From Paenibacillaceae bacterium (GTDB lineage Bacteria > Bacillota > Clostridia > Lachnospirales > Lachnospiraceae), in assembly GCA_015057715.1 (NCBI GenBank), contig SVDS01000025.1, forward strand, positions 1 through 41,466: a stretch of DNA of 41,466 nt. Reading direction: 5' to 3'. The notes beneath the pieces were generated by a model. The model searched no databases. It saw nothing but the letters and a program-made list of their open reading frames with translations, and was not told the DNA's origin. Of the stretch, positions 1 through 7,328 are shown piece after piece. Positions within the stretch are counted from its first letter, which is position 1; every line of letters begins with the position of its first letter. Made by a program: the position numbers and the translations under genes.

Positions 1-1439
1 GCACCGTTCTGTTCGGCAAATATCAACTATGCGGTATCTTGGGAACCGGTCGGGAAGGAACAGTTTTTCTGGCGGTTCATCTTGGGCTTGAAGAATACAG
101 GGCAGTAAAACGCGTATCCAAAAGCTTTCTCAATTATGAACAATTCAGGCGTGAAGCATTGATATTAAAAGAGCTGCGCCATCCTGGTATTCCCATTGTA
201 TATGACGTAGAAGAAGATGAAAGTTACAGTTATTTAATTGAAGAGTATTTGGAAGGAGATTCCTTATATGATCTTGTGAAAAAACAGGGTCATCTGTCGC
301 GGGAGCTGACCATTTTCTATGGAATTCAGCTTGCCAGCATCATTAATTACCTGCATCTCGCAGGAACAACCCCTATATTACATTTAGATTTACAGCCGAA
401 AAACCTGTTATTATGCCATGATATTATTAAACTCATTGACTTTGGGCTGGCGGCATCGTTAAAAGAAGCAAATAAACCGGGAGAACGTTATGGTACGGTA
501 GGATGCGCTGCACCGGAACAGTATGAGGCAGAAGCAGTGCTTGATGAAAGAACAGATATTTATGCCATTGGCACGATCCTCTGTTATCTGTACACCGGGA
601 AATTTCCTGAGCTGCCTTTTATACCAGCATCGTCCATGGAGCGTGGGCTGGCAGCAGTTATTGGGCAATGCATCTGTAAAGAAAAGGAAAACAGGTTTTC
701 AACGGCGCAGGAGCTTATGCAACAGCTTCGTCGATTAGAAGAAACGGAAACGGATGCAAAAAAACGTCTGCAATCATCATCTCTTACAATTGCTCTTTCA
801 GGGAGCAAATCTGGGGCAGGAACAACCCACATTGGAATCGGCCTGTCTGTCTACCTTAAAAATCAAGGAATTCCCAACTTATTGGAAGAAAAACAGGACT
901 CTTTTATGGGGGCCGGTCTATTTAAATTCACAAAAGCAAAGCGTGACAGCTATGGTCTGCTGCATTACAGAAACTTAATTATAAAGCCATATTACGGAGC
1001 GGGAGTGAAATTAAAGGATCCACCCTTTCATGTGCATCTGATGGATTGGGGAGAGAATTTAAGCCAGGCGCTTAGTATGGCACCTGATGCTGTAATACTG
1101 GTGTGTGATGCCAGTATATGGAATCAGATTCATGCCTTTGAAGCTGTGGAAGAAGTAATAAGATCCGGAATCCCCTATGCCGTCATATATAATCACTGGG
1201 CGATTGATAAGAAAATCTGTATCCCGAAAGGTGCACAAGCATCAGTCTTTTTTCGGGCCCCATTTTTCTCTGATCCATTTACAGTCAGTAATGAACTGGA
1301 GAATTTTTATCAGGCGGTTACCAATGAAATCCTTGTTAAAACACGAGGAGGAAGACGGGATTTACTATTTATTCGCTGGTGGAAAAATGTTATGAAAAAA
1401 CTAAGGATAAAGGAGCGCTGTCTGCAAGGAAAGGGTTAA
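1..1439 (+). CDS. Ser/Thr protein kinase fused to a degenerate ParA/MinD-like P-loop domain (5' partial)
   Basis: The gene enters from the left edge. The frame is open from base 3, and the glycine-rich loop GILGTGREGTVFLA begins before the first in-window start codon (TTG at 39), so that TTG is not the true start. About 478 residues are visible. Kinase marks are the VAIK-type lysine in YRAVKRV, an alphaC glutamate (FRREALIL), a catalytic loop HLDLQPKNLL with Leu in place of the HRD arginine, a DFG motif (LIDFG) and an APE motif (CAAPEQY). After residue about 260 comes a second domain with GSKSGAGTTH where ParA/MinD proteins have KGGxGKTT (the P-loop Lys is Thr), a Walker-B-like strand (HLMDWG) and a PDAVILVCDAS strand. 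The end of this domain (FFSDPFTVSNE) matches the next gene, 6 bp downstream. A regulatory kinase of a surface-appendage or secretion locus is possible, but that locus lies outside the window. Confidence 0.85.
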   Translation, partial: TVLFGKYQLCGILGTGREGTVFLAVHLGLEEYRAVKRVSKSFLNYEQFRREALILKELRHPGIPIVYDVEEDESYSYLIEEYLEGDSLYDLVKKQGHLSRELTIFYGIQLASIINYLHLAGTTPILHLDLQPKNLLLCHDIIKLIDFGLAASLKEANKPGERYGTVGCAAPEQYEAEAVLDERTDIYAIGTILCYLYTGKFPELPFIPASSMERGLAAVIGQCICKEKENRFSTAQELMQQLRRLEETETDAKKRLQSSSLTIALSGSKSGAGTTHIGIGLSVYLKNQGIPNLLEEKQDSFMGAGLFKFTKAKRDSYGLLHYRNLIIKPYYGAGVKLKDPPFHVHLMDWGENLSQALSMAPDAVILVCDASIWNQIHAFEAVEEVIRSGIPYAVIYNHWAIDKKICIPKGAQASVFFRAPFFSDPFTVSNELENFYQAVTNEILVKTRGGRRDLLFIRWWKNVMKKLRIKERCLQGKG

Positions 1440-1445
1440 ACTTCT

Positions 1446-2063
1446 ATGAAGAAATTTGCAAAAAGAGGCTGGAAACTGGGTAACCCGTTTGGTAAAGTCG
1501 AGACCACTGAATTAATTGGTATTATTGGTACCGGAAGAGGAACGGGAGTGACTCATTTTTCAGTCATGACAGCCGGATATTTATCAGGTGTAATGAGAAT
1601 GCGGTGTGCAGTTTTGGAATGGAATCATCATGACTCCTTTTCGTGTATGGGAGCTGCCTGTTCCAGTGGGAAAAAAGGTGAAAACCCGTTTCGGGTTCTT
1701 GAGACAGATTATTATAGTAAAGCGGGGATTGATACACTGCTATTGTGTAAAAAGTCCGGCTATCATGCTGTAATTGTGGATTATGGAACTGCAAAGGAAG
1801 GTAATCTGGAAGAGTTTTTTCGATGCAGCAGGCAATTTGTAATAGGAAGTCTTAGTGAGTGGCAGATTGGTGAGTTTCTGGAATTTGAAAAGAGGGGGAT
1901 AAAAACGGAGAAAAGCTGGGACAGCCTGGTATCATTTGGCAGTGAAGAAGCAAGAACAAGTCTGGAAAAAAGATTAAAAGTTCCGGTCAGAAGAATTCCC
2001 TTTTCCATAGATCCATTTTCTGTCACTGCTGAGACTATCAGTTTTTACGAGGAATTATTTTAA
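1446..2063 (+). CDS. Degenerate P-loop (pseudo-ParA/MinD-like) protein, paralog of the kinase C-terminal domain
   Basis: This 205-residue protein starts 6 bp after the kinase stop, so the two are very likely co-transcribed. Near residue 30 it has GTGRGTGVTH, a ParA/MinD-like loop in which the nucleotide-binding Lys is Val. A Walker-B-like strand AVIVDYG follows near residue 110. The C-terminus (RIPFSIDPFSVTAETISFYE) lines up with the end of the kinase-fused domain (PFFSDPFTV then ELENFY), and both share the G-x-G-x-T-H loop, so the two domains are paralogs. TadZ/CpaE-like partners of pilus loci are the nearest functional analogy, but this is inference. I see no signal peptide or membrane span, so it is probably cytoplasmic. 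The sequence does not settle whether it binds nucleotide. Confidence 0.75.
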   Translation: MKKFAKRGWKLGNPFGKVETTELIGIIGTGRGTGVTHFSVMTAGYLSGVMRMRCAVLEWNHHDSFSCMGAACSSGKKGENPFRVLETDYYSKAGIDTLLLCKKSGYHAVIVDYGTAKEGNLEEFFRCSRQFVIGSLSEWQIGEFLEFEKRGIKTEKSWDSLVSFGSEEARTSLEKRLKVPVRRIPFSIDPFSVTAETISFYEELF

Positions 2064-2097
2064 AATACAAAAGATAAAACGGCGGGGAGATAGCAAT

Positions 2098-2340
2098 ATG
2101 AGTAAAGAAGACAATGGTATATGGAAAGAAGGTAAAAGAGACCAGTATCTGGAAGGACTGAAAAGGTACAGAAATAAGGGAGTTCCCATTGTAATCGACG
2201 GCGAGGAACTGCCGGAGACAGACTGGGGAAGAATATTTGAAATAAGGGAGGATGACAGCTTTTATATGGCAGACTATGTTCCTGATGAGGAGACCGGTAA
2301 ACTTCAGGAAATCAGATTTGACCGTGTCTACAACCGGTAA
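2098..2340 (+). CDS. Small acidic hypothetical protein (80 aa)
   Basis: A short ORF 34 bp after the P-loop paralog, with a plausible ribosome binding site (GGGGAG) about 7 bases before the ATG. The product is hydrophilic and rich in Glu, Asp, Arg and Tyr, with no signal peptide, membrane span or cysteine pair. It contains a VIDGEELPETDWGRIF segment that looks like a small beta-rich fold. I do not recognise a family. Its position suggests it is the last gene of the kinase/P-loop cluster, because the next 200 bp carry a fresh promoter. Confidence 0.6.
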   Translation: MSKEDNGIWKEGKRDQYLEGLKRYRNKGVPIVIDGEELPETDWGRIFEIREDDSFYMADYVPDEETGKLQEIRFDRVYNR

Positions 2341-2474
2341 TTTCAGGGAACATGGGATTAGGGGCGCGTTAGCGGATTCCATCTTCAGCCCGGAGAGAAT
2401 GAGTTTATGCGCGTCAGGGAGGGACAGGGGAATCAGAATGTAATGAAAATGTAAATTCCAAAAAGAAAGAAGTA

Positions 2475-2483
2475 TGATATAAT
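2475..2483 (+). promoter_or_regulatory. Extended -10 promoter before the GH18 gene
   Basis: TGaTATAAT is a perfect extended -10 element about 60 bp before the ATG at 2543. The -35 region (TTCCAA at 2456-2461, 16-bp spacer) is poor, as is common with extended -10 promoters. Bases 2341-2455 show neither a gene nor a clear terminator. Confidence 0.5.
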
Positions 2484-2542
2484 CTAGAAGATATTACAGA
2501 AATGAGTTCATAAGATATGATCCATAAGCAGGAGGAAAACAG

Positions 2543-4204
2543 ATGAAGAGGAAAGCAGTGCCGGTTATGGTGGCGCTGGGATTGATTTTACTAATTCTGG
2601 CCGGTACTTTCGGAGTCCGGTTTTTGGAACGGTATATTCCATCCAGTGAGCAGGCAGATTTGACTGAGATTTTTGGGGTCACAGGGGATGAGGTAGCAGT
2701 TTTTTTAAATGAGAATCTTCAGGAAACCAAAGGTCTTTTTGTAGAGGATCAGACCTACCTTCCCATCAGTTGGATCAATGAAAATTTAAATGAGCGTTTT
2801 TACTGGGACAGCAATGAGAAGCTGCTTGTGTATACGCTTCCGGATTCTATTGTTTATGCAGACCAGAATACAAAAGGTTCTTCCGGAAAATCACTGATTC
2901 TGGAGAAAGAGGATACTGTGTATTTATCCCTGGGCCTTATTGCTAACTATACAGATGCAGAGTTTGCCGCGTATGATTCAGCTGCAAATAAGCGGGTGTT
3001 TATCAATAATAACTGGACGGATAAAGAACGGGCTACGGTTGTAAAAGACGGCAATGTGCGTATCAAGGGCGGAGTCAGGAGTCCCATTGCAACTCATGTG
3101 AATGAGGGGAGCAAAGTGACGGTTCTGGATTCCATGAACAAATGGGATAAAATAAGGACAGAGGACGGTTTTATTGGCTATGTAGAACGCAGACGCCTTG
3201 GAGAAGCGCAAAAAGAGGCTTCCGTAAGTACTTTTACAAAGCCGGTTTACAAAAATATAACCATGGATCAGCCGGTATGCCTGGTATGGCATCAGGTTAC
3301 CTCGGCAGAGGGAAATTCTACCTTTGACAGTCTGATTGCCAATACCTCAGGAGTTAACGTGATTTCACCAACATGGTACGAATTAAGTGATAATGAAGGT
3401 GGTTTTCATTCCCTGGCAGATGCAGGGTATGTAAAAAAGGCTCACGACAAAGGATTGAAGGTCTGGGCACTGATTAATAACTTCAGTTCAGATGTGAATA
3501 CGGAGATCCTGATGTCTAAAACATCAACCAGGAAGAAACTGATTGATGGCCTGATGGCAGAGGCAAAGACCTATGGATTTGACGGCATTAATCTGGACTT
3601 TGAAGGCATAAAAGAAGAAGCGGGACCCCATTACATTCAGTTTATCAGAGAGCTGTCCATCCCATGCAGAGAAAAGGGGCTTGTCCTGTCCGTGGATAAT
3701 TACGTGCCCGTTGCAGGAAATGAGTTTTATAACCGGAAGGAGCAGGGGATTGTAGCAGATTATGTGATCATTATGGGTTACGATGAACATTATGCAGGCG
3801 GAGAGGCCGGATCTGTATCTTCTATTCAATATGTGGAAGATGGAATTAAGAATACACTTAAAGCTGTTCCCAAGGAAAAGGTTATTAATGGTATTCCTTT
3901 TTACACCAGAATATGGACGGAAGGAACCGATGGAAAGACTTCATCCTCTGCTATAGGTATCGCAAAATCCAAAGAATGGGTTACGAAAAATGACGTGAAA
4001 TTATACTGGCAGGAAGATTTGGGACAGTATTACGGAGAACTTCAGACAGAAGAAGGCAAAAAGACCGTGTGGCTAGAGGAAGAACGTTCCATCGGTCTGA
4101 AGATGAATTTAATCCGTCAGTACGATCTGGCAGGTGTAGCATGCTGGAAGCTGGGATTTGAGCCGGCTGATTTGTGGGATGAAGTACGGCTTGATAAGGA
4201 ATAA
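2543..4204 (+). CDS. Membrane-anchored GH18 hydrolase with SH3-like domain (YaaH/SleL-like)
   Basis: This 553-residue protein has one N-terminal membrane segment (about residues 6-26), then a region resembling copper-amine-oxidase N-terminal (stalk) repeats (about 40-150), a bacterial SH3-like domain (about 163-225) and a GH18 barrel (about 240-550). The GH18 active-site strand is DGINLDFE at residues 347-354, with E354 as the expected general acid; Asn at the fourth position is also seen in the YaaH/SleL group as I recall it. Enzymes of this group cleave N-acetylglucosamine bonds in peptidoglycan, often cortex peptidoglycan in spores, though no LysM domain is visible here. The ribosome binding site (AGGAGG) is ideally spaced. 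The following phosphoesterase and amidase support a role in the cell wall. The exact substrate is not visible. Confidence 0.85.
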   Translation: MKRKAVPVMVALGLILLILAGTFGVRFLERYIPSSEQADLTEIFGVTGDEVAVFLNENLQETKGLFVEDQTYLPISWINENLNERFYWDSNEKLLVYTLPDSIVYADQNTKGSSGKSLILEKEDTVYLSLGLIANYTDAEFAAYDSAANKRVFINNNWTDKERATVVKDGNVRIKGGVRSPIATHVNEGSKVTVLDSMNKWDKIRTEDGFIGYVERRRLGEAQKEASVSTFTKPVYKNITMDQPVCLVWHQVTSAEGNSTFDSLIANTSGVNVISPTWYELSDNEGGFHSLADAGYVKKAHDKGLKVWALINNFSSDVNTEILMSKTSTRKKLIDGLMAEAKTYGFDGINLDFEGIKEEAGPHYIQFIRELSIPCREKGLVLSVDNYVPVAGNEFYNRKEQGIVADYVIIMGYDEHYAGGEAGSVSSIQYVEDGIKNTLKAVPKEKVINGIPFYTRIWTEGTDGKTSSSAIGIAKSKEWVTKNDVKLYWQEDLGQYYGELQTEEGKKTVWLEEERSIGLKMNLIRQYDLAGVACWKLGFEPADLWDEVRLDKE

Positions 4205-4236
4205 CAGAAGAAAGGGATAAGCAGGAAGGTCAGTTT

Positions 4237-5664
4237 ATGAAAAAGAGGGTATTATTGGCAGCATTGGCGGCTGCAGTTTGTGTAACTTCAGGCTGCTCTT
4301 TTAAAAAGGGAGCACAGGAACTTACGCAGGAAGAGAGTACGGCGCAGCCGGAGACAACCGTTACACAAGTACAGACACCTTCCACAGCACAGGTCCCTGA
4401 AACCTCCGGGGAATCTTCGCCGGAACCAACCCAGGCACTTGAGGAAGGAACCGCCAGGATTATAATAGCTACAGATATTCATTATCTGGCCAGAGATTTA
4501 ACCGATATGCAGATGAGCTATGAATATACAGCTGATCACGGAGATGGCAAAGTAATGAAATATATCTGGGAAATTACAGATGCGTTCATTGAAGAAGTGA
4601 AAGCAGAAAAGCCGGATCTGGTAATATTAGAGGGAGATTTAACTTATAACGGAGAGCGGGATAGCCATATAGAACTTGCCAGTAAACTGGAGGCCATAGA
4701 AGAAGCGGGAATTCCTGTAATCGTTATTCCTGGAAACCATGATATTAATAATCCTGATGCCTGTCAGTTTGATGGAGAGTCCATAGTTAGTACGGAGAGT
4801 ATTACACCAGAAGAGTTTGAAGAGATATATGACGAATTCGGATATAGTGAGGCGGTGAGCCGGGACCCGGCTTCCCTAAGCTATGTATACCAGATCAATG
4901 ATAAAACCAGAGCTCTGATGCTTGACAGCTGCCAGTATGATCCCAAGAACCTGGTCGGCGGCATGATAAAGGATGATACATATACCTGGATTGAGGAGCA
5001 GATGGAAGAGGCCTGGAACCTGGGGATGAAAGTGATTCCTGTAGCCCATCATAATTTACTGGATGAAAGTGAAGTTTATCTTCAGGATTGTACCATTGAG
5101 CACAGTGAACAGCTCATTGATCAGCTGGAGAGCTGGGAAGTTCCTTTATTTTTAAGCGGACATCTTCATGTTCAGCATTACAAGAGATCTCATGGCGATT
5201 CTGGAATTTATGAAATAGTGACAGGCTCTTTGTCTACCCCTCCATGTTTGTACGGAATACTGGAGTATGGACCGGAAGGAACCTTTAACTATCATACGAA
5301 ATCTCTTGATATGAAAGCCTGGGCGGAGAAAACAGGAAATAAGGACAAGAATCTTTTGAATTTCAGTAATTATGGTAAAAAGTATTTGAGCAAAGTATTT
5401 TATAATCAGGCTCAGGATGAGTTTAATAGCTTAAAAACCCTTCAGGGTCTGACTGAAAGTCAGCGGGATATGATGGCTAAGGTATACGCAGAACTGAATT
5501 CTGCGTGTTATGAAGGTAAAGTAGCGGATATTCGTGAGAAGGTCATGGCTAAAAAGGGATATAAATTGTGGCAGGAAGAGGGGTATCCCAGTATTTTATC
5601 CCAGTATCTGGAGTGGATTACTGCAGATGGCGGCAGAGATTATAACACATTAAGCGTTAAATAA
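4237..5664 (+). CDS. Lipoprotein calcineurin-like metallophosphoesterase
   Basis: The 475-residue product begins with a lipoprotein signal (lipobox TSGC near residue 20) and a Thr/Pro/Gln/Glu-rich linker, so it should be anchored outside the membrane. All metallophosphoesterase motifs are present: D80-x-H82 (TDIHY), G-D134 (GDLTYNGERD), G-N167-H168-D169, the histidine pair H271/H272 and G-H309-L-H311. These bind the two-metal centre that hydrolyses phosphate esters. About 110 C-terminal residues after the catalytic domain are of unknown fold. The gene follows the GH18 gene by 32 bp and looks co-transcribed with it. The substrate is unknown; extracellular nucleotides or wall-polymer phosphodiesters are possible but unproven. 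Confidence 0.85.
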   Translation: MKKRVLLAALAAAVCVTSGCSFKKGAQELTQEESTAQPETTVTQVQTPSTAQVPETSGESSPEPTQALEEGTARIIIATDIHYLARDLTDMQMSYEYTADHGDGKVMKYIWEITDAFIEEVKAEKPDLVILEGDLTYNGERDSHIELASKLEAIEEAGIPVIVIPGNHDINNPDACQFDGESIVSTESITPEEFEEIYDEFGYSEAVSRDPASLSYVYQINDKTRALMLDSCQYDPKNLVGGMIKDDTYTWIEEQMEEAWNLGMKVIPVAHHNLLDESEVYLQDCTIEHSEQLIDQLESWEVPLFLSGHLHVQHYKRSHGDSGIYEIVTGSLSTPPCLYGILEYGPEGTFNYHTKSLDMKAWAEKTGNKDKNLLNFSNYGKKYLSKVFYNQAQDEFNSLKTLQGLTESQRDMMAKVYAELNSACYEGKVADIREKVMAKKGYKLWQEEGYPSILSQYLEWITADGGRDYNTLSVK

Positions 5665-5708
5665 AAGGAAAGTCACTTGTACCTGTTCTTTTTTAATTCA
5701 CCAAAAAG

Positions 5709-5714
5709 TATAAT
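5709..5714 (+). promoter_or_regulatory. Possible -10 element before the amidase gene
   Basis: A perfect TATAAT stands in the 79-bp gap, but the -35 position carries only TTCTTT. If it is used, transcription would start near 5720. That leaves almost no leader for a GTG at 5726 and favours the GTG at 5744. Confidence 0.35.
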
Positions 5715-5743
5715 TCATTAAGAACGTGAATCGGGTAAAGAGC

Positions 5744-6442
5744 GTGAAATTAAAAAAATGGGAACCGTTCATGGCGGTGATTTTGCTGATATTGGTTTAT
5801 GTTATATCTAGCCAGGCGGGAAAGATGGCAGCAGTAAATAACGCCCCATCTGCACAAAAGAATCGGCCGGTGGTAGTAATTGATGCAGGCCACGGAGGGA
5901 ATGACCCTGGAAAGATCGGGATTGACGGTACTCTTGAAAAAGATATTAATCTGCAGATAACCATGAAGCTGAAAAAATATCTGGAAGCATCGGATGTGGA
6001 TGTTGTTCTTACCAGAGATGACGACAATGGACTGTACTCAGCCAGAGACAACAGAAAAAAGATGGCAGATATGACCAAACGGTGTGATATCATCAATAAA
6101 ACCAAGCCTGCTTTGACTGTAAGCATTCATCAGAACAGTTATCATCAGGAGGAAATCTCCGGAGGACAGGTGTTTTATTATAAAAAATCAGAAAAAGGGA
6201 AAAAGCTTGCTGAAACCATACAGGAACGATTCGATTTTTTATTGGGGGATAAGAATACAAGACTTGCAAAGCCCAATGACAATTATTACCTGCTGCTTCA
6301 TGTGAAGACACCAATTGTTATTGTGGAATGCGGATTCCTAACCAATAGCAGGGAATCAAAGCTTTTGAATGATGAAGATTATCAGGACCGGGTAGCGTGG
6401 ACCATACATATGGGAATCATGAGCTATTTAAATAATAACTAA
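5744..6442 (+). CDS. N-acetylmuramoyl-L-alanine amidase (Amidase_3, CwlD/AmiC type)
   Basis: The zinc amidase cleaves the bond between N-acetylmuramic acid and the stem peptide of peptidoglycan. Counting from the GTG at 5744 (232 residues), the zinc ligands are H50 (DAGHGG), E65 (GTLEKDIN) and H129 (SIHQN), and the catalytic glutamate is E195 (VIVECGF). One N-terminal hydrophobic segment (about residues 8-24) makes it a secreted or membrane-anchored protein with a single catalytic domain, like the sporulation amidase CwlD in size and layout. An in-frame GTG at 5726 would add six residues but lacks a ribosome binding site; the sequence GGGTAAAG lies before 5744. No wall-binding repeats are present. 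It is the last gene before a strong terminator. Confidence 0.85.
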   Translation: MKLKKWEPFMAVILLILVYVISSQAGKMAAVNNAPSAQKNRPVVVIDAGHGGNDPGKIGIDGTLEKDINLQITMKLKKYLEASDVDVVLTRDDDNGLYSARDNRKKMADMTKRCDIINKTKPALTVSIHQNSYHQEEISGGQVFYYKKSEKGKKLAETIQERFDFLLGDKNTRLAKPNDNYYLLLHVKTPIVIVECGFLTNSRESKLLNDEDYQDRVAWTIHMGIMSYLNNN

Positions 6443-6451
6443 ATATATAAA

Positions 6452-6486
6452 AAACAGGAACCTTTGGCTTACAGGTTCCTGTTTTT
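6452..6486. terminator. Bidirectional intrinsic terminator
   Basis: A perfect 12-bp stem (6452-6463 pairing with 6473-6484), a 9-base loop, a T-run on the plus side and an A-run on the other. It ends the amidase operon and can also stop minus-strand transcription from the gene ending at 6507. Confidence 0.9.
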
Positions 6487-6506
6487 GTCTTTAGATGGAA
6501 TAAATG

Positions 6507-7226
6507 TTATTCCGACTGGATACCGGTATCTTTCTCAGTTTCCGGTTCCATTTCCGTTTCAGTGCTCTCTACAGCGCTATTTGACAGCGCGGCAGCAGCC
6601 TTATTAGCTTCTCCGATTTTTTCAGAAGTTTTTGCTACTAATTGATCAGATCTGCTTTGTAATCTGGATGCAGCCTCGATTTTTTGATCTGTATTTCCGT
6701 AACCTTGTTTAATCTCACTTTTTAATACATTGATTTTTCCATCAATCATGTCTTTCGCGGATGAGATTATTTCTGCCTGAGATACACCGGATGATAATTT
6801 TGTGATTGCACTCATCTGCTCAGCCTGCGCATCTTCTTTTGATTTTGGTCTTTCATAAATTTTACCGGTTTCATCAATGAAATAAGGCTCCGATTTATCT
6901 GATTCATCCGCCTGAATCTGTGAGATCTGATCGTCAATGGCTTTTATCTGCATCTCAAATTCTTTCAGTTTATCATTCATGTTTTCTGAGCCGTTTGCCT
7001 GATCGGAGTTCAGCATCGACTGTTTTTGTTCCAGAATCCTTTGCTTCTGATCCATCAGCTGCTTCAGCATACCCTGCTTTTTCCCAGCAGGGGAAATTGA
7101 TACTTCATCGGTTTTCTTGCTTTCCTTACTTTTGCCGTAAATTGCCTCATATTTATTGTTAGCAGTACGGTTGATGGAAGCGATATTTATTTTTGTCGAC
7201 TGGGTTTCCATTTTACCAATATACAT
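6507..7226 (-). CDS. Coiled-coil hypothetical protein with N-terminal DEVSISPAGK segment
   Basis: This 239-residue protein of unknown family has an excellent ribosome binding site (AGGAGGG). It has no signal peptide or membrane span. The N-terminal 45 residues end in TDEVSISPAGKK, a short motif reminiscent of the linker near the start of FlgM and other flagellar proteins. Residues about 50-110 are Gln/Lys/Met-rich and strongly predicted coiled coil (KQLMDQKQRILEQKQSML), and a second helical region covers about 130-215. The tail is Glu/Thr-rich. It stands alone between a terminator and a histidine-kinase gene on the same strand. A direct repeat upstream has the geometry of a LytTR binding site, so the neighbouring response regulator may control it. 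Function unknown. Confidence 0.75.
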   Translation of the reverse strand: MYIGKMETQSTKINIASINRTANNKYEAIYGKSKESKKTDEVSISPAGKKQGMLKQLMDQKQRILEQKQSMLNSDQANGSENMNDKLKEFEMQIKAIDDQISQIQADESDKSEPYFIDETGKIYERPKSKEDAQAEQMSAITKLSSGVSQAEIISSAKDMIDGKINVLKSEIKQGYGNTDQKIEAASRLQSRSDQLVAKTSEKIGEANKAAAALSNSAVESTETEMEPETEKDTGIQSE

Positions 7227-7291
7227 CTCATACCCTCCTTTTGTACTAATTATTTATTCGGCAGTTAGAGGAGGAATATAATTATTTTGGC

Positions 7292-7321
7292 GCAGACGGT
7301 AACGATTACGGTATAAACGGT
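7292..7321 (-). promoter_or_regulatory. Candidate LytTR response-regulator binding site
   Basis: On the minus strand ACCGTTTAT (7321-7313) and ACCGTCTGC (7300-7292) start 21 bp apart, which is the 9-bp repeat plus 12-bp gap known for LytTR regulators. The first copy fits the published general pattern [TA][AC][CA]GTTN[AG][TG] at every position; the second is partial. A third ACCGT lies between them at 7312-7308. The site is 66-95 bp before the start of the 6507-7226 gene and just past the stop of the histidine-kinase gene. Confidence 0.45.
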
Positions 7322-7328
7322 CTTACTA

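Noticed and set aside
2252-2443. 63-residue frame overlapping the small acidic gene
   Set aside because: It is out of frame with the better supported 2098-2340 gene, has no ribosome binding site and runs into non-coding promoter sequence.
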